Of a DNA stretch of 10,548 bases, positions 1-7,114 are shown piece after piece. The stretch's first letter is position 1, and the number at the start of each line of letters is the position of its first letter. The notes below the pieces were generated by a model that saw nothing but the letters and a program-made list of their open reading frames with translations, was not told the DNA's origin and made no database searches. The stretch spans positions 1-10,548 of the forward strand of contig PLHN01000148.1 in NCBI GenBank assembly GCA_003139975.1, in the 5' to 3' direction. The position numbers and the translations under genes were made by a program. The DNA is from Acidobacteriaceae bacterium. Lineage in GTDB: Bacteria > Acidobacteriota > Terriglobia > Terriglobales > Acidobacteriaceae.

Positions 1-164
1 TCCTGGTTGCTGGTTTCGAGCACGACGGAATACTTGTCGAAGGATCGGATCCGTCCCGTCAGCTTGACGCCGCTGACCAGATAGATCGTAATGTTGTGCC
101 GTTCCTTTCGAGCTGTGTTAAGGAAGGAATCTTGAATGTTCTGTTGCGCCGGCTTGGTTTCCAT
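1..164 (-). CDS. hfq: RNA chaperone Hfq (5' part, cut by window edge)
   Basis: This is the first 54 codons of Hfq, the Sm-like hexameric RNA chaperone that pairs small RNAs with mRNAs in the cytoplasm. The translation starts [16 protein letters not shown] and continues with a [16 protein letters not shown] segment and a [14 protein letters not shown] segment. These match the Hfq signatures QDPFLN (proximal U-binding face), a basic RKER rim patch (residues 19-22, compare RRER in E. coli) and the Sm1 strands YLVNGIKL and SFD. The Sm2 motif (YKHAIS in E. coli) lies beyond the window. The ATG at 164-162 has an AAGGAG ribosome site on the minus strand at 173-178, spaced 8 nt away. The extended, weakly conserved first ten residues are ordinary for non-proteobacterial Hfq. 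The identification is firm; only the missing C-terminus is unknown. Confidence 0.93.
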   Translation of the reverse strand, partial: METKPAQQNIQDSFLNTARKERHNITIYLVSGVKLTGRIRSFDKYSVVLETSNQ

Positions 165-253
165 CTGCCGATCTCCTTATTTGTTTTTCGTTCGACGTCG
201 CGCCTCTGTGCATTCGGAAGGGCATTGGCGGCAGCGTCTTGCCATCGGCCTCT

Positions 254-282
254 ACAATACGGCCTTAGGGCGCGGTTTTCAA
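254..282 (-). promoter_or_regulatory. Sigma70-like promoter for hfq
   Basis: On the minus strand a TTGAAA hexamer (277-282) is separated by exactly 17 nt from TATTGT (254-259). This fits the sigma70 consensus in four of six positions for each box. Transcription would start near 247 and give a leader of about 83 nt before the hfq ATG. It is the best promoter match in the 165-437 spacer, but it is read by eye and untested. Confidence 0.45.
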
Positions 283-424
283 CTTCCCGGTCAATTAAAT
301 TCTCGATTCGCCGCCCGTTCCGGGCCCGACCCGGATGCCGCCCTCCTAGTGGCATCGGGGCCTCAGCTATCATTGCCCTTTGTGCACCATCTACAATCGT
401 CAAGTCTACAATTGTTGCTCAAAC

Positions 425-440
425 AGGAGCCTTGACCTTG
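425..440 (+). promoter_or_regulatory. Ribosome binding site deciding a TTG start
   Basis: AGGAG at 425-429 lies 8 nt upstream of TTG at 438-440, in frame with the PuuD-like protein. No comparable site precedes the downstream ATG codons at 483 and 486, where the upstream bases are AAACCTCCTC. This favours initiation at TTG. Confidence 0.6.
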
Positions 441-1166
441 AACTACATAAATCTGCCAACCGACTTCCACACAAACCTCCTCATGATGTTTCGTTGGACC
501 CACTTCGTTGCGGGCATTACCTGGGTTGGCCTGCTTTACTTCTTCAACCTCGTTAGTGTCCCATTCATGAAGACGCTCGACCCAGCAACCAGAGGGAAGG
601 TTCTTCCAGGCCTGATGTCGCGCGCGCTCTGGTGGTTTCGTTGGGCGTCGGTCGTCACGGTGCTGATGGGCTTGGCGTATTGGAGCGAGATTGTCGGGTC
701 GGACGCCCGCAACGGCGGCGCATCTCCGGGCATCGTCTTCGGCTCCTTCTTCGGCATCTGGACCATTACCTGGGTGCTGATGTATGCCTGCGTGATTCCT
801 GGCAAGGGTGCGCTTGATAATGGCTGGGTGCTGGCGGTGATTTATACGGTCCTCGTGATTGCGGCCTCGTACTTGTTCCTGCGCCTGAACGATCACGGCT
901 GGGAAAGCAGCCAGTTGCTGGCGACCGGCATTGGCGGCGGATTGGGCTGGATGATGATGCTGAACGTGTGGGGTGTGATCTGGCGCATCCAGAAGCGAAT
1001 CATTCAGTGGACCGCCGACAATGCGGCCAATGGCACGCCGATTCCCGACAAAGCGAAATCCATGGCGCGGCAAGCTTTTCTCATGTCGCGGGCAAACTTC
1101 GTGCTGTCGTTCCCGTTGCTTTTCCTGATGGGCGCGGCCAGCCACTACCCGATGTTTGGAAGGTAA
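438..1166 (+). CDS. PuuD-like (urate hydroxylase N-terminal domain) membrane protein, no cytochrome c domain
   Basis: This is a 242-residue integral membrane protein related to the N-terminal domain of PuuD, the membrane-bound urate hydroxylase (Pfam urate_oxidase_N type). About six hydrophobic helices are visible near residues 21-43, 66-84, 99-120, 129-149, 160-184 and 218-234. Family marks are FRWTHFVAGITWVGLLYFFN at the first helix, including His22, and SRANFVLSFPLLFLMGAASHYP at the last. Classical PuuD adds further helices and a C-terminal CXXCH cytochrome c. Here the protein ends right after SHYP-MFGR and has no CXXCH. The reading frame is open back to 96, but I choose TTG at 438 because AGGAG (425-429) sits 8 nt before it. 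The in-frame ATGs at 483 and 486 have no ribosome site and would remove only residues ahead of the first helix. No purine-catabolism gene is nearby, so urate oxidation is a family-level guess. Confidence 0.82.
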   Translation: MNYINLPTDFHTNLLMMFRWTHFVAGITWVGLLYFFNLVSVPFMKTLDPATRGKVLPGLMSRALWWFRWASVVTVLMGLAYWSEIVGSDARNGGASPGIVFGSFFGIWTITWVLMYACVIPGKGALDNGWVLAVIYTVLVIAASYLFLRLNDHGWESSQLLATGIGGGLGWMMMLNVWGVIWRIQKRIIQWTADNAANGTPIPDKAKSMARQAFLMSRANFVLSFPLLFLMGAASHYPMFGR

Positions 1167-1187
1167 AGAAGGGGCTTGCCCCTTCTT
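1166..1187 (+). terminator. Hairpin at the stop codon of the PuuD-like gene
   Basis: AAGAAGGGG and CCCCTTCTT form a perfect 9-bp stem with a CTTG tetraloop. The stem begins at the last base of the TAA stop. The 3' side lacks a pure T tract: TTCTT is followed by CCTCTATCCC. It is therefore a likely but imperfect intrinsic terminator. The A/T-rich base pairs at the foot would also let it work partly in the opposite direction. Confidence 0.5.
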
Positions 1188-1203
1188 CCTCTATCCCATG
1201 TTT

Positions 1204-1249
1204 GCGCCAGAACCGCCACCGTAGCGGGCGGATTCCACGAAGCTGGCGC
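1204..1249. repeat. Two-tier inverted repeat in the spacer
   Basis: GCGCCAG (1204-1210) pairs perfectly with CTGGCGC (1243-1249). Inside it CCGCC (1213-1217) can pair with GGCGG (1227-1231). It lies in the 209-nt spacer between two convergent genes, beyond the two hairpins that look like terminators. No function can be assigned. It may be a dispersed structured repeat or chance in GC-rich DNA. Confidence 0.3.
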
Positions 1250-1324
1250 CTGCGGAGCCACCCTCCACCGTTCACGCGGCGTGCATCCACATGCCGGAGC
1301 GCGATGCTGAGTTTCCGCTGAAAC

Positions 1325-1352
1325 AAAAAAGGGGAGCCGGTGAAGGCTCCCC
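1325..1352 (-). terminator. Intrinsic terminator of the TonB-dependent receptor gene
   Basis: Read on the minus strand, GGGGAGCC, a 6-nt loop (TTCACC) and GGCTCCCC form a perfect 8-bp GC-rich stem followed directly by TTTTTT (1325-1330). It begins 23 nt after the receptor stop codon. This is a canonical Rho-independent terminator. Confidence 0.9.
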
Positions 1353-1375
1353 TGAAAACTAGGTTCTGTTTGCCA

Positions 1376-4300
1376 TCAGAAGTTGTACTTCAAGACCAAC
1401 ACCATCTGGCGCGGGTGATTTGTGAACACTGACTTCGGTTGATTGAAGCTCGGTGACTGGGGTTCGAGGATACCAAGCACGTTGGACCCGGTAAAGCCTT
1501 GGGGAGCAACGTCGCTTATGAAGCCCGGTGCAAACTGAGCGTGGTTGAGTAGGTTCAAGGCCTGCGCCTGAAATTCGAACGACTGGCGCTCGCCAAAGAA
1601 GTTGATTCGTTTTGAGATCGTGAAGTCAAGATCGTTGGTGCGTGGCAGCGCCAGGGTGTTACGCCCAGCGTTCGGCCGCGAGAACTGACCCGCTTGGACA
1701 TACTGCGGAACTTCCGAGGAAGCCGTCAGGCACGTCGGGCCAGCTCCGCCAACATTGCAGGACAGGTAAGCGACCACAGCGCCAGCTGTGTTCGTAAGCG
1801 GGATATTCGTCGAACCCGTGCCCTTCACGCCGGCCGGATTAATGTAGGTGCGGTCGCCCGCGCTATCCCCATTGCCATTGACGTCCAGGCCAGACTGCAC
1901 GGTTGCGTATTCCGGCGACTGGAATGTGTAGACCGGGGCGAACTCCCAGTTGCCAAGCACGTTCTTTTCCAGCCAGCTATCGCTGGTTTTGAAGAAAGGT
2001 ATGTCGTACAACGCCTGCAGCGTAATGCGCTGACGACGATCAAGAGCAGAGGTGCCGTAGTCGCAGGCAAAGCAGTTAGAGTCCTGCGCGCGGCGGGGGG
2101 TTAGGTAGGTCGAAAAGACATCCGCCGTCGAGTTGTCTTCTGCGTGACTCCAGGTCCATGCGGCTTGAAGCTGCAAGCCAGCACTGAAACTGCGGCGGAG
2201 TTGGGTCTGGAGGCCATTGTACTTGGAATCGCCCCAAGGCATGAAGGCCACCAGGTTGCTGCCGGTGAAACCCGCGTTCGCGTACGACGACACGAAACTG
2301 GAATTGGCACCGATCGTCCCGGTGGTGTTCGTCAGCGCATCCAACGTCGCTTGCGACGGCTGAGTGAAGAACATCGGCAGGTACTCGGTCGCCGAGGTCT
2401 TGGCTTGGCGATTCAAACGGGCCTGAACCGGCAGGTGGAGTCCGCGCGTTCCGACATAGCGGCTTTCCAGTGTGTATTTCCCGGCGAAAATGTGCTGGAT
2501 ACCGAAGGTCCACGTTTCCGAATAGGGCAACTGCTGGTTCGGAATGTAGCCGGCCGTCGAAAGTCGCGCCTGGACTGGATCCGTGATCGGTGGAACGGTC
2601 GTCGCAAAGGGCAGACCTCCGCCGGCCAGGAAGCCAGTGCCATTCCCGCCTTGGCTCGCGGGGATTGTCGGGTCGTCCCAGAAGCAATTTTGGGAAGCGG
2701 AGAGCAAGCCCGGTTGGACGTCGCAGGTCTGCTGCACCTGCGGGGAAGCCGACAGTAATCCGAGGTTGTCGTAGAGCACGTCCTGCGCCATCGAGAAGCC
2801 AGCGCGGATAGAGGTATTGCCGCTGGAACCGGGCGAGTAGGCGAAACCGACACGCGGCAGGAAGTTCTTCTTCTGCTCGGTCGGGGCCGCGAAGGTGATA
2901 ACGCCCGGGACGTTGGAGATCGAGTTCTGCGCCTGCCATGTTTTTTCCGAAAGCGGAACCTGCGTGAACTCGTAGCGCAAGCCGAGATTGATGGTAAAGT
3001 TCTTCGCGATGCGCCAATCGTCACCGGCCCAGGCGTAGAACATGTTCTGGTTGCCGTAGTAGGTAACGTCGCCGATCGAACGTTCCGCAAGGTAATCGGG
3101 AATTTGATCGGTCAGGAACTGCCAATAGGTGGTGTAATCGTAATCGCCGCGCACCCGCTGCGTGAACCCTTGCGGCGAGATATATTCGCGATACTCGGCG
3201 CCGAACTTGAAGTTGTGGGCGCCTTTCACCCAGCTGATGTTATCGACGAGCTGATAAAAGTTCTGATAGCCAAACTGCGGGGCGTTTGGATCCGCTCCAA
3301 GCTGGTTTCCATCGCCCTCAAAAAGCCCCAGCAGCAGATTGGGATAGGTACCGAGTCCGGGGTACTGGAAGTTGCCAGCCCCCGTAGTGCTGCCCGAATG
3401 GTTAAAGCCGAGGCGCACTTCGTTGTCCACCGTCGGCGAGAAGTTGTGGTACTCGCTCAAGGTGAAGATATGGAAACGGTTAGGAGTGATCAACCAGAAG
3501 CTGGGCACCTGGGCCGAGAAGTCGATCGGGTTTAGCTTCTCGTATATGTAGCGGCCGCGGAGATGGTCTTTCTGGGACATGTCAAAGTCAACCGAAACAA
3601 CACCCGTGAGAGTGTTTTGGTAGTTACCACCAGCGTAACCAATGGCGCCGAGGGGTACGAGGGGTCCCGTCCCGGAGAAAGGACCGTTCTGCGGTATGTC
3701 CGGTGTCGTGTAAAACCCGGCCGCCCATCCGTCGCAGTTGGAATCTCCCGCCCCGCCTCCTGCCTGCGCTAGCGCGGTGCCCACGCCCAGTTGCATTTGG
3801 GCCAGGTTCGTAGCGTTGATCGGCAAGGCGACGCTTGTACTTCCCGAAGGATCAGATGTTACCAGGGCCTGCGTTATATTGGCCTGAGCCATCGTAGACA
3901 ACGCTGTGTAGCCCGCAGCCGTTGGCCCGCACCCAGTGGATGACGTCACATTGCCAACCGGGTTGTACTCCCAGTTCGTGAAAAAGAAGAGCTTGTCCTT
4001 GATGATCGGGCCGCCAAACGATCCGCCGAAGCGGTTGTTGTCGTAACGGGGATTGAACGGCGACTCGCCATTGGCAACTTCCGATTGCGCCGCGAGGGAA
4101 TCGATAGCGTTCAGCTTGCGGTTTTGGAAGTATTCGTAAGCGCGGCCATGAAAAGTATTCGAACCTGATTTGACGGTCTGGTTGAACTGCCCGCCCGAGG
4201 AGTGCCCAAACTCCGGGGAAAACTGGTTCTGCAGGACTGTGAACTGATCCACGGCATCGTTCGGAATCTGGGCCAACGGTCCGGTCACGGCCTTGCTGTT

Positions 4301-4906
4301 GTTATCCACACCTTCAACAGTGTAGTTGTTGTTGCGGGGCCGCTGACCGGAGACCGACGGGCCAGTGCCCAAGCCAATGCCACCGCTGCTGGCCACACCG
4401 GCGTCCAACAGCGCGAGGTTGATTACGCCGCTGCCTTGGGAAGTGGTGGGCAGATCACCCAGTTCTCTCGGAGAAAACGTGGTCTCAATTTGCGCCGAAG
4501 ACGTATCGAGCGTGGGCGGAATGCCGGAAACTTCCACCGTCTCCGACGTCGCGCCCGGCGTCAGCGAAAGATTTCGGGTACCGGTCTTGTTCAATTCCAC
4601 GTTAACCATCTCGGTGATCGTCTTGAATCCGGTCGCCTTCGCCGTTACCTTGTAGGTTCCGGCCAACAGGTGATCAAACCGGTACTCACCGGTGGTACCC
4701 GTCTTCGTCGTCGCCGCCACGTCCGTGGCTGTGTTCGTGGCGGTCACTTCCGCGCCAACCACAACCGCGCCTTGCGAGTCGACTACCGTGCCGACGATGT
4801 TGCCGTCCACGGCTTGGCCGTAAGCAACGCCAGCGCTCAGCGTCAGCATACCGAAGATCGCTAATGTCAAGGCCAACACTCTCAAACTTCCCAGATTTCG
4901 CTTCAT
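1376..4906 (-). CDS. Oar-like TonB-dependent receptor with carboxypeptidase-regulatory-like domain
   Basis: This is an outer-membrane, energy-coupled uptake channel of 1176 residues; the substrate is unknown. A signal peptide (KR, then a hydrophobic core ending near AYGQA, residues 1-32) is followed by a CarboxypepD_reg-like Ig fold (about 35-117). Next comes a plug-like region (about 130-250) with the family motif GQRPRNNNYTVEGVDNN (187-203). A long beta-barrel follows and ends in the outer-membrane signal LKYNF with a terminal Phe. An acidic DVNGNGD loop (1008-1014) resembles a Ca-binding turn often seen in this family. Eight mature cysteines fall in sequential pairs (326/391, 728/741, 945/948, 1050/1059). 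No TonB box is obvious. The frame is open to 5071, but ATG at 4906 is chosen because the signal peptide starts there and AGGAG (minus, 4917-4921) is 10 nt upstream. Such receptors are typical of Acidobacteriota. The gene is monocistronic and has its own terminator. Confidence 0.93.
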   Translation of the reverse strand: MKRNLGSLRVLALTLAIFGMLTLSAGVAYGQAVDGNIVGTVVDSQGAVVVGAEVTATNTATDVAATTKTGTTGEYRFDHLLAGTYKVTAKATGFKTITEMVNVELNKTGTRNLSLTPGATSETVEVSGIPPTLDTSSAQIETTFSPRELGDLPTTSQGSGVINLALLDAGVASSGGIGLGTGPSVSGQRPRNNNYTVEGVDNNSKAVTGPLAQIPNDAVDQFTVLQNQFSPEFGHSSGGQFNQTVKSGSNTFHGRAYEYFQNRKLNAIDSLAAQSEVANGESPFNPRYDNNRFGGSFGGPIIKDKLFFFTNWEYNPVGNVTSSTGCGPTAAGYTALSTMAQANITQALVTSDPSGSTSVALPINATNLAQMQLGVGTALAQAGGGAGDSNCDGWAAGFYTTPDIPQNGPFSGTGPLVPLGAIGYAGGNYQNTLTGVVSVDFDMSQKDHLRGRYIYEKLNPIDFSAQVPSFWLITPNRFHIFTLSEYHNFSPTVDNEVRLGFNHSGSTTGAGNFQYPGLGTYPNLLLGLFEGDGNQLGADPNAPQFGYQNFYQLVDNISWVKGAHNFKFGAEYREYISPQGFTQRVRGDYDYTTYWQFLTDQIPDYLAERSIGDVTYYGNQNMFYAWAGDDWRIAKNFTINLGLRYEFTQVPLSEKTWQAQNSISNVPGVITFAAPTEQKKNFLPRVGFAYSPGSSGNTSIRAGFSMAQDVLYDNLGLLSASPQVQQTCDVQPGLLSASQNCFWDDPTIPASQGGNGTGFLAGGGLPFATTVPPITDPVQARLSTAGYIPNQQLPYSETWTFGIQHIFAGKYTLESRYVGTRGLHLPVQARLNRQAKTSATEYLPMFFTQPSQATLDALTNTTGTIGANSSFVSSYANAGFTGSNLVAFMPWGDSKYNGLQTQLRRSFSAGLQLQAAWTWSHAEDNSTADVFSTYLTPRRAQDSNCFACDYGTSALDRRQRITLQALYDIPFFKTSDSWLEKNVLGNWEFAPVYTFQSPEYATVQSGLDVNGNGDSAGDRTYINPAGVKGTGSTNIPLTNTAGAVVAYLSCNVGGAGPTCLTASSEVPQYVQAGQFSRPNAGRNTLALPRTNDLDFTISKRINFFGERQSFEFQAQALNLLNHAQFAPGFISDVAPQGFTGSNVLGILEPQSPSFNQPKSVFTNHPRQMVLVLKYNF

Positions 4907-4966
4907 AGTCTGTTTTCTCCTGAACGCTACACAACAAAAATTACAAAAGATCTCTAAGGAGCTTTG

Positions 4967-4996
4967 CCGGACAAAATACAATCTGACTCCGTCCGG
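4967..4996 (-). repeat. Inverted repeat CCGGAC-N18-GTCCGG in the receptor leader
   Basis: A perfect 6-bp inverted repeat with an 18-nt loop lies 60-90 nt upstream of the receptor ATG, within its probable 5' leader. It could form an mRNA hairpin or be a protein site. It has no T tract after it, so it is not an obvious attenuator. Confidence 0.35.
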
Positions 4997-5018
4997 TATG
5001 CAGCTCACACTGTACGGT

Positions 5019-5036
5019 TCGCACAATATAGTGCAA
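5019..5036. promoter_or_regulatory. Operator-like palindrome GCAC-AATATA-GTGC
   Basis: TCGCACAATATAGTGCAA is an 18-bp near-perfect palindrome: the GCAC/GTGC half-sites are exact and one outer pair mismatches. It lies about 20-35 nt downstream of the predicted start of transcription of the receptor gene. Its size and A/T-rich centre resemble binding sites of dimeric repressors. The regulator is unknown and none is encoded in the window. Confidence 0.35.
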
Positions 5037-5061
5037 CCAATGCTCCATAACAGAATGTCTT

Positions 5062-5090
5062 GTTTTATCATTGTTTTTAATCGTTTACAA
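5062..5090 (-). promoter_or_regulatory. Candidate promoter of the receptor gene
   Basis: On the minus strand TTGTAA (5085-5090) and TAAAAC (5062-5067) are 17 nt apart. The -10 box carries a TG extension (TGATAAAAC). Transcription would start near 5055, leaving a leader of about 150 nt that contains both inverted repeats. The rest of the 4907-5341 spacer, between the divergent receptor and aminotransferase genes, shows no supported gene. Confidence 0.35.
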
Positions 5091-5324
5091 GGATCGGCGC
5101 CGGGCTCAACTATCGAAATCCGTATGGAACCATTGATGGAAATATGGATTTTGGAATACGCTGCAACTTAATCCGGTACCTAGACTTCTCGTGGTCGAGT
5201 CCGACGCAATGCTGGTTTGCCCATTAACCGCTGGCCGCTGCGTTCTCGGCGCGCTGTGGTTTTCCTGGAATTTGACGGTTGGCAGCACAGCCGCTGGGTG
5301 CACCAGCCCAAGAGAGAACATCCT

Positions 5325-5333
5325 TGCTAAAAT
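5325..5333 (+). promoter_or_regulatory. Extended -10 element just before the aminotransferase start
   Basis: TGCTAAAAT fits an extended -10 box (TGN-TAAAAT, five of six in the hexamer). No good -35 box is seen 16-18 nt upstream. Transcription would begin near 5340, one or two bases before the GTG start at 5342, which implies a leaderless mRNA. This agrees with the lack of any Shine-Dalgarno sequence there. Confidence 0.35.
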
Positions 5334-5341
5334 CTCGTTGA

Positions 5342-6520
5342 GTGATATCCAGCTTAGGGCCAACACGAACAGCAGCGCCCGATCCTGTCCCGAGCCTTGA
5401 CTTGCGGCGCCAGTACGGAAGTATTCGCGAAGAGGTTCTGGCCGCCATCACCCGGGTTTGCGATTCGCAGGGCTTCATTCTTGGCCCCGAGGTGGAGGCG
5501 CTGGAACGCGAGATCTGCACGCTCACAGGAGCGACTGCAGCGGTTGGTTGTGCCTCGGGAACAGAAGCTCTCTGGCTGGCGCTGGTAGCGGCCGGCGTCA
5601 AGCCGGGCGATTCGGTCATCACGACCGCGTTCAGCTTCTTTGCCTCGGCGAGCGCCATTGTGCGCGCCGGCGCTAAGCCGATTCTGATGGATGTCGATCC
5701 CGGGACTCTCAATCTCGACGCCGCGCAGGTTCGCAAACGCCTTCGCGCCGACCGGCCAAAGAATCTGCGCGCGATCCTTCCCGTTCATCTTTATGGGCAG
5801 TGCGCAGACATGGATGCCTTTGACGAAATCGCCAGGGAATTCAACGTAGCCATCGTCGAAGACGCGGCGCAGGCCATTGGCGCCGCATGGCGCGGGCGCG
5901 GAGCTGGGTCGATGGGCGCGACCGCTGCCTTTAGTTTCTATCCGACCAAGAATCTGAGCGCGTACGGCGATGCGGGCATTGTGACCACAATGAATCCCGA
6001 AATGGCCGAGCACATGCGGCGCCTGCGCAACCACGGCAGCCCGCGCCGCTATTATCACGACGAATTCGGCTGGAACGGGCGCATGGATGCGATTCAAGCT
6101 GCGGTGCTGCGCGTAAAGCTTCCGCACATCGCCGACTGGAATGAAGCTCGTCGTCAACACGCGGCAACCTATGACCGGCTCTTTGCGGATGCGGGAATGC
6201 TGTCACCGGCTGCTAGCGCGCCCATTCGCCTGCTTGCCCGCGACTCGAACGCCACACACGTTTTTCATCAGTACGTGATCCGCGCGCAGCGCCGCGATGA
6301 GTTGCGCGGCTTCCTGGCCGACCGGAAGATCGGGACCGAAATCTACTATCCGCTGCCGCTGCATTTGCAGCCAGTATTTTCTTGCCTTGGACTGAAAGAG
6401 GGAGATCTGCCGCGCGCCGAGCAGGCCGCGAAAGAAGTCCTGGCGCTGCCCATGTTCCCCGAGTTGGCCGACGCTGAGATTCGGCGTGTGGTCGAATGTA
6501 TTGCCGAGTTTTATTCTTGA
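5342..6520 (+). CDS. DegT/DnrJ/EryC1 family PLP-dependent aminotransferase
   Basis: This is a fold-type I PLP enzyme of 392 residues. Relatives transfer an amino group, usually from glutamate, to keto-sugars on nucleotide carriers for surface glycans or natural products. Visible marks are LDLRRQYGSIREE near the N-terminus (about 19-31), GCASGTEAL (69-77, phosphate-binding region), PVHLYGQ (147-153) and VEDAAQAIGA (172-181). In the last, Asp174 would contact the pyridine nitrogen. FSFYPTKNL (197-205) carries the Schiff-base Lys203, followed by GDAGIV and RNHG. The length is normal for the family. GTG at 5342 is the first possible start after the in-frame TGA at 5339-5341; it has no ribosome site. 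The N-terminus is about 15 residues longer than usual ahead of LDL. The sugar substrate cannot be read from sequence, and no glycosyltransferase or sugar dehydratase is in the window. The next gene follows after 20 nt. Confidence 0.9.
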   Translation: MISSLGPTRTAAPDPVPSLDLRRQYGSIREEVLAAITRVCDSQGFILGPEVEALEREICTLTGATAAVGCASGTEALWLALVAAGVKPGDSVITTAFSFFASASAIVRAGAKPILMDVDPGTLNLDAAQVRKRLRADRPKNLRAILPVHLYGQCADMDAFDEIAREFNVAIVEDAAQAIGAAWRGRGAGSMGATAAFSFYPTKNLSAYGDAGIVTTMNPEMAEHMRRLRNHGSPRRYYHDEFGWNGRMDAIQAAVLRVKLPHIADWNEARRQHAATYDRLFADAGMLSPAASAPIRLLARDSNATHVFHQYVIRAQRRDELRGFLADRKIGTEIYYPLPLHLQPVFSCLGLKEGDLPRAEQAAKEVLALPMFPELADAEIRRVVECIAEFYS

Positions 6521-6540
6521 TCTATCGTGAAAGTTCGATC

Positions 6541-7104
6541 ATGAGCAACAAACAGACTGCACTCGTTGTGATCGACGTTCAGCGCGGCATCCTGGATGAT
6601 CCCGGCCAGACGCGGGAAAAAGAGGTCCACCAGGCATTCGACGAGACCGTGCTGCGCATCCGCTCACTGCTCGATCGCGCCCGCCGGGCACGGATTCCCG
6701 TCATCTACGTCCAACACGATGGCGGCCCCGGCCATCGGCTCGAACCGAATACGCCCGGTTGGCCGATTCGCGCGGAGATTGCCCCACAGCCCGAAGAACC
6801 TGTCATCCGCAAGCGTGCCTGCGATGCGTTCTTCGAAACCAATCTTCAAGAGGAACTCGCGGCCCGCCACGCCAAGCAACTCGTGATTGCCGGGTGCATG
6901 ACGCAATACTGCATCGACACGTCCGTGCGGCGCGCCGTGAGCCTTGGCTTCGACGTGCTGCTCGCCTCCGACGGTCACACCACCGCCGATACGCCCACGC
7001 TCAGATTCGAACAAATCATCGCCCACCACAATGCCGTGCTCGATGGCTTCGACGCGGGCGATCATGAGGTACGGGTTTTACCGTCGTCGAAAATCGGCTT
7101 TTGA
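6541..7104 (+). CDS. Isochorismatase-like cysteine hydrolase
   Basis: This is a 187-residue protein of the isochorismatase/nicotinamidase fold, cytosolic, which hydrolyses small amides, imides or enol ethers through a Cys nucleophile. The triad is visible: Asp12 in ALVVIDVQRG, Lys91 in VIRKRACDAF, and Cys124 in IAGCMTQYCIDTSVRRA. That last segment also holds the GCMT turn expected to carry the cis-peptide before the nucleophile. SDGHTTAD (143-150) and the HHNAVLDGF tail are also typical. ATG at 6541 is chosen over the upstream in-frame ATG at 6496 because the fold begins right after it. Its ribosome site is weak (GAAAG about 9 nt upstream). It starts 20 nt after the aminotransferase stop, so the two are probably co-transcribed and perhaps translationally linked. 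The substrate is unknown; the metal-binding Asp-His-His set of nicotinamidases is not evident. Confidence 0.9.
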   Translation: MSNKQTALVVIDVQRGILDDPGQTREKEVHQAFDETVLRIRSLLDRARRARIPVIYVQHDGGPGHRLEPNTPGWPIRAEIAPQPEEPVIRKRACDAFFETNLQEELAARHAKQLVIAGCMTQYCIDTSVRRAVSLGFDVLLASDGHTTADTPTLRFEQIIAHHNAVLDGFDAGDHEVRVLPSSKIGF

Positions 7105-7114
7105 AAATAGCAGT

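Noticed and set aside
251..412. Three copies of TCTACAAT (251, 390, 405) around the hfq/PuuD-like spacer
   Set aside because: Short A/T-rich octamers. Two resemble -10 boxes but have no -35 at proper spacing, so chance is likely.
363..1145. Long minus-strand open frame opposite the PuuD-like gene
   Set aside because: His/Arg/Gln-rich composition, no family motifs and no ribosome site. It is the antisense shadow of a clear membrane-protein gene.
2076..3017. 313-codon minus-strand frame inside the receptor gene
   Set aside because: It is a frame-shifted shadow on the same strand as the receptor. The translation is Arg/Pro-rich with no domain, and the receptor frame is intact throughout.
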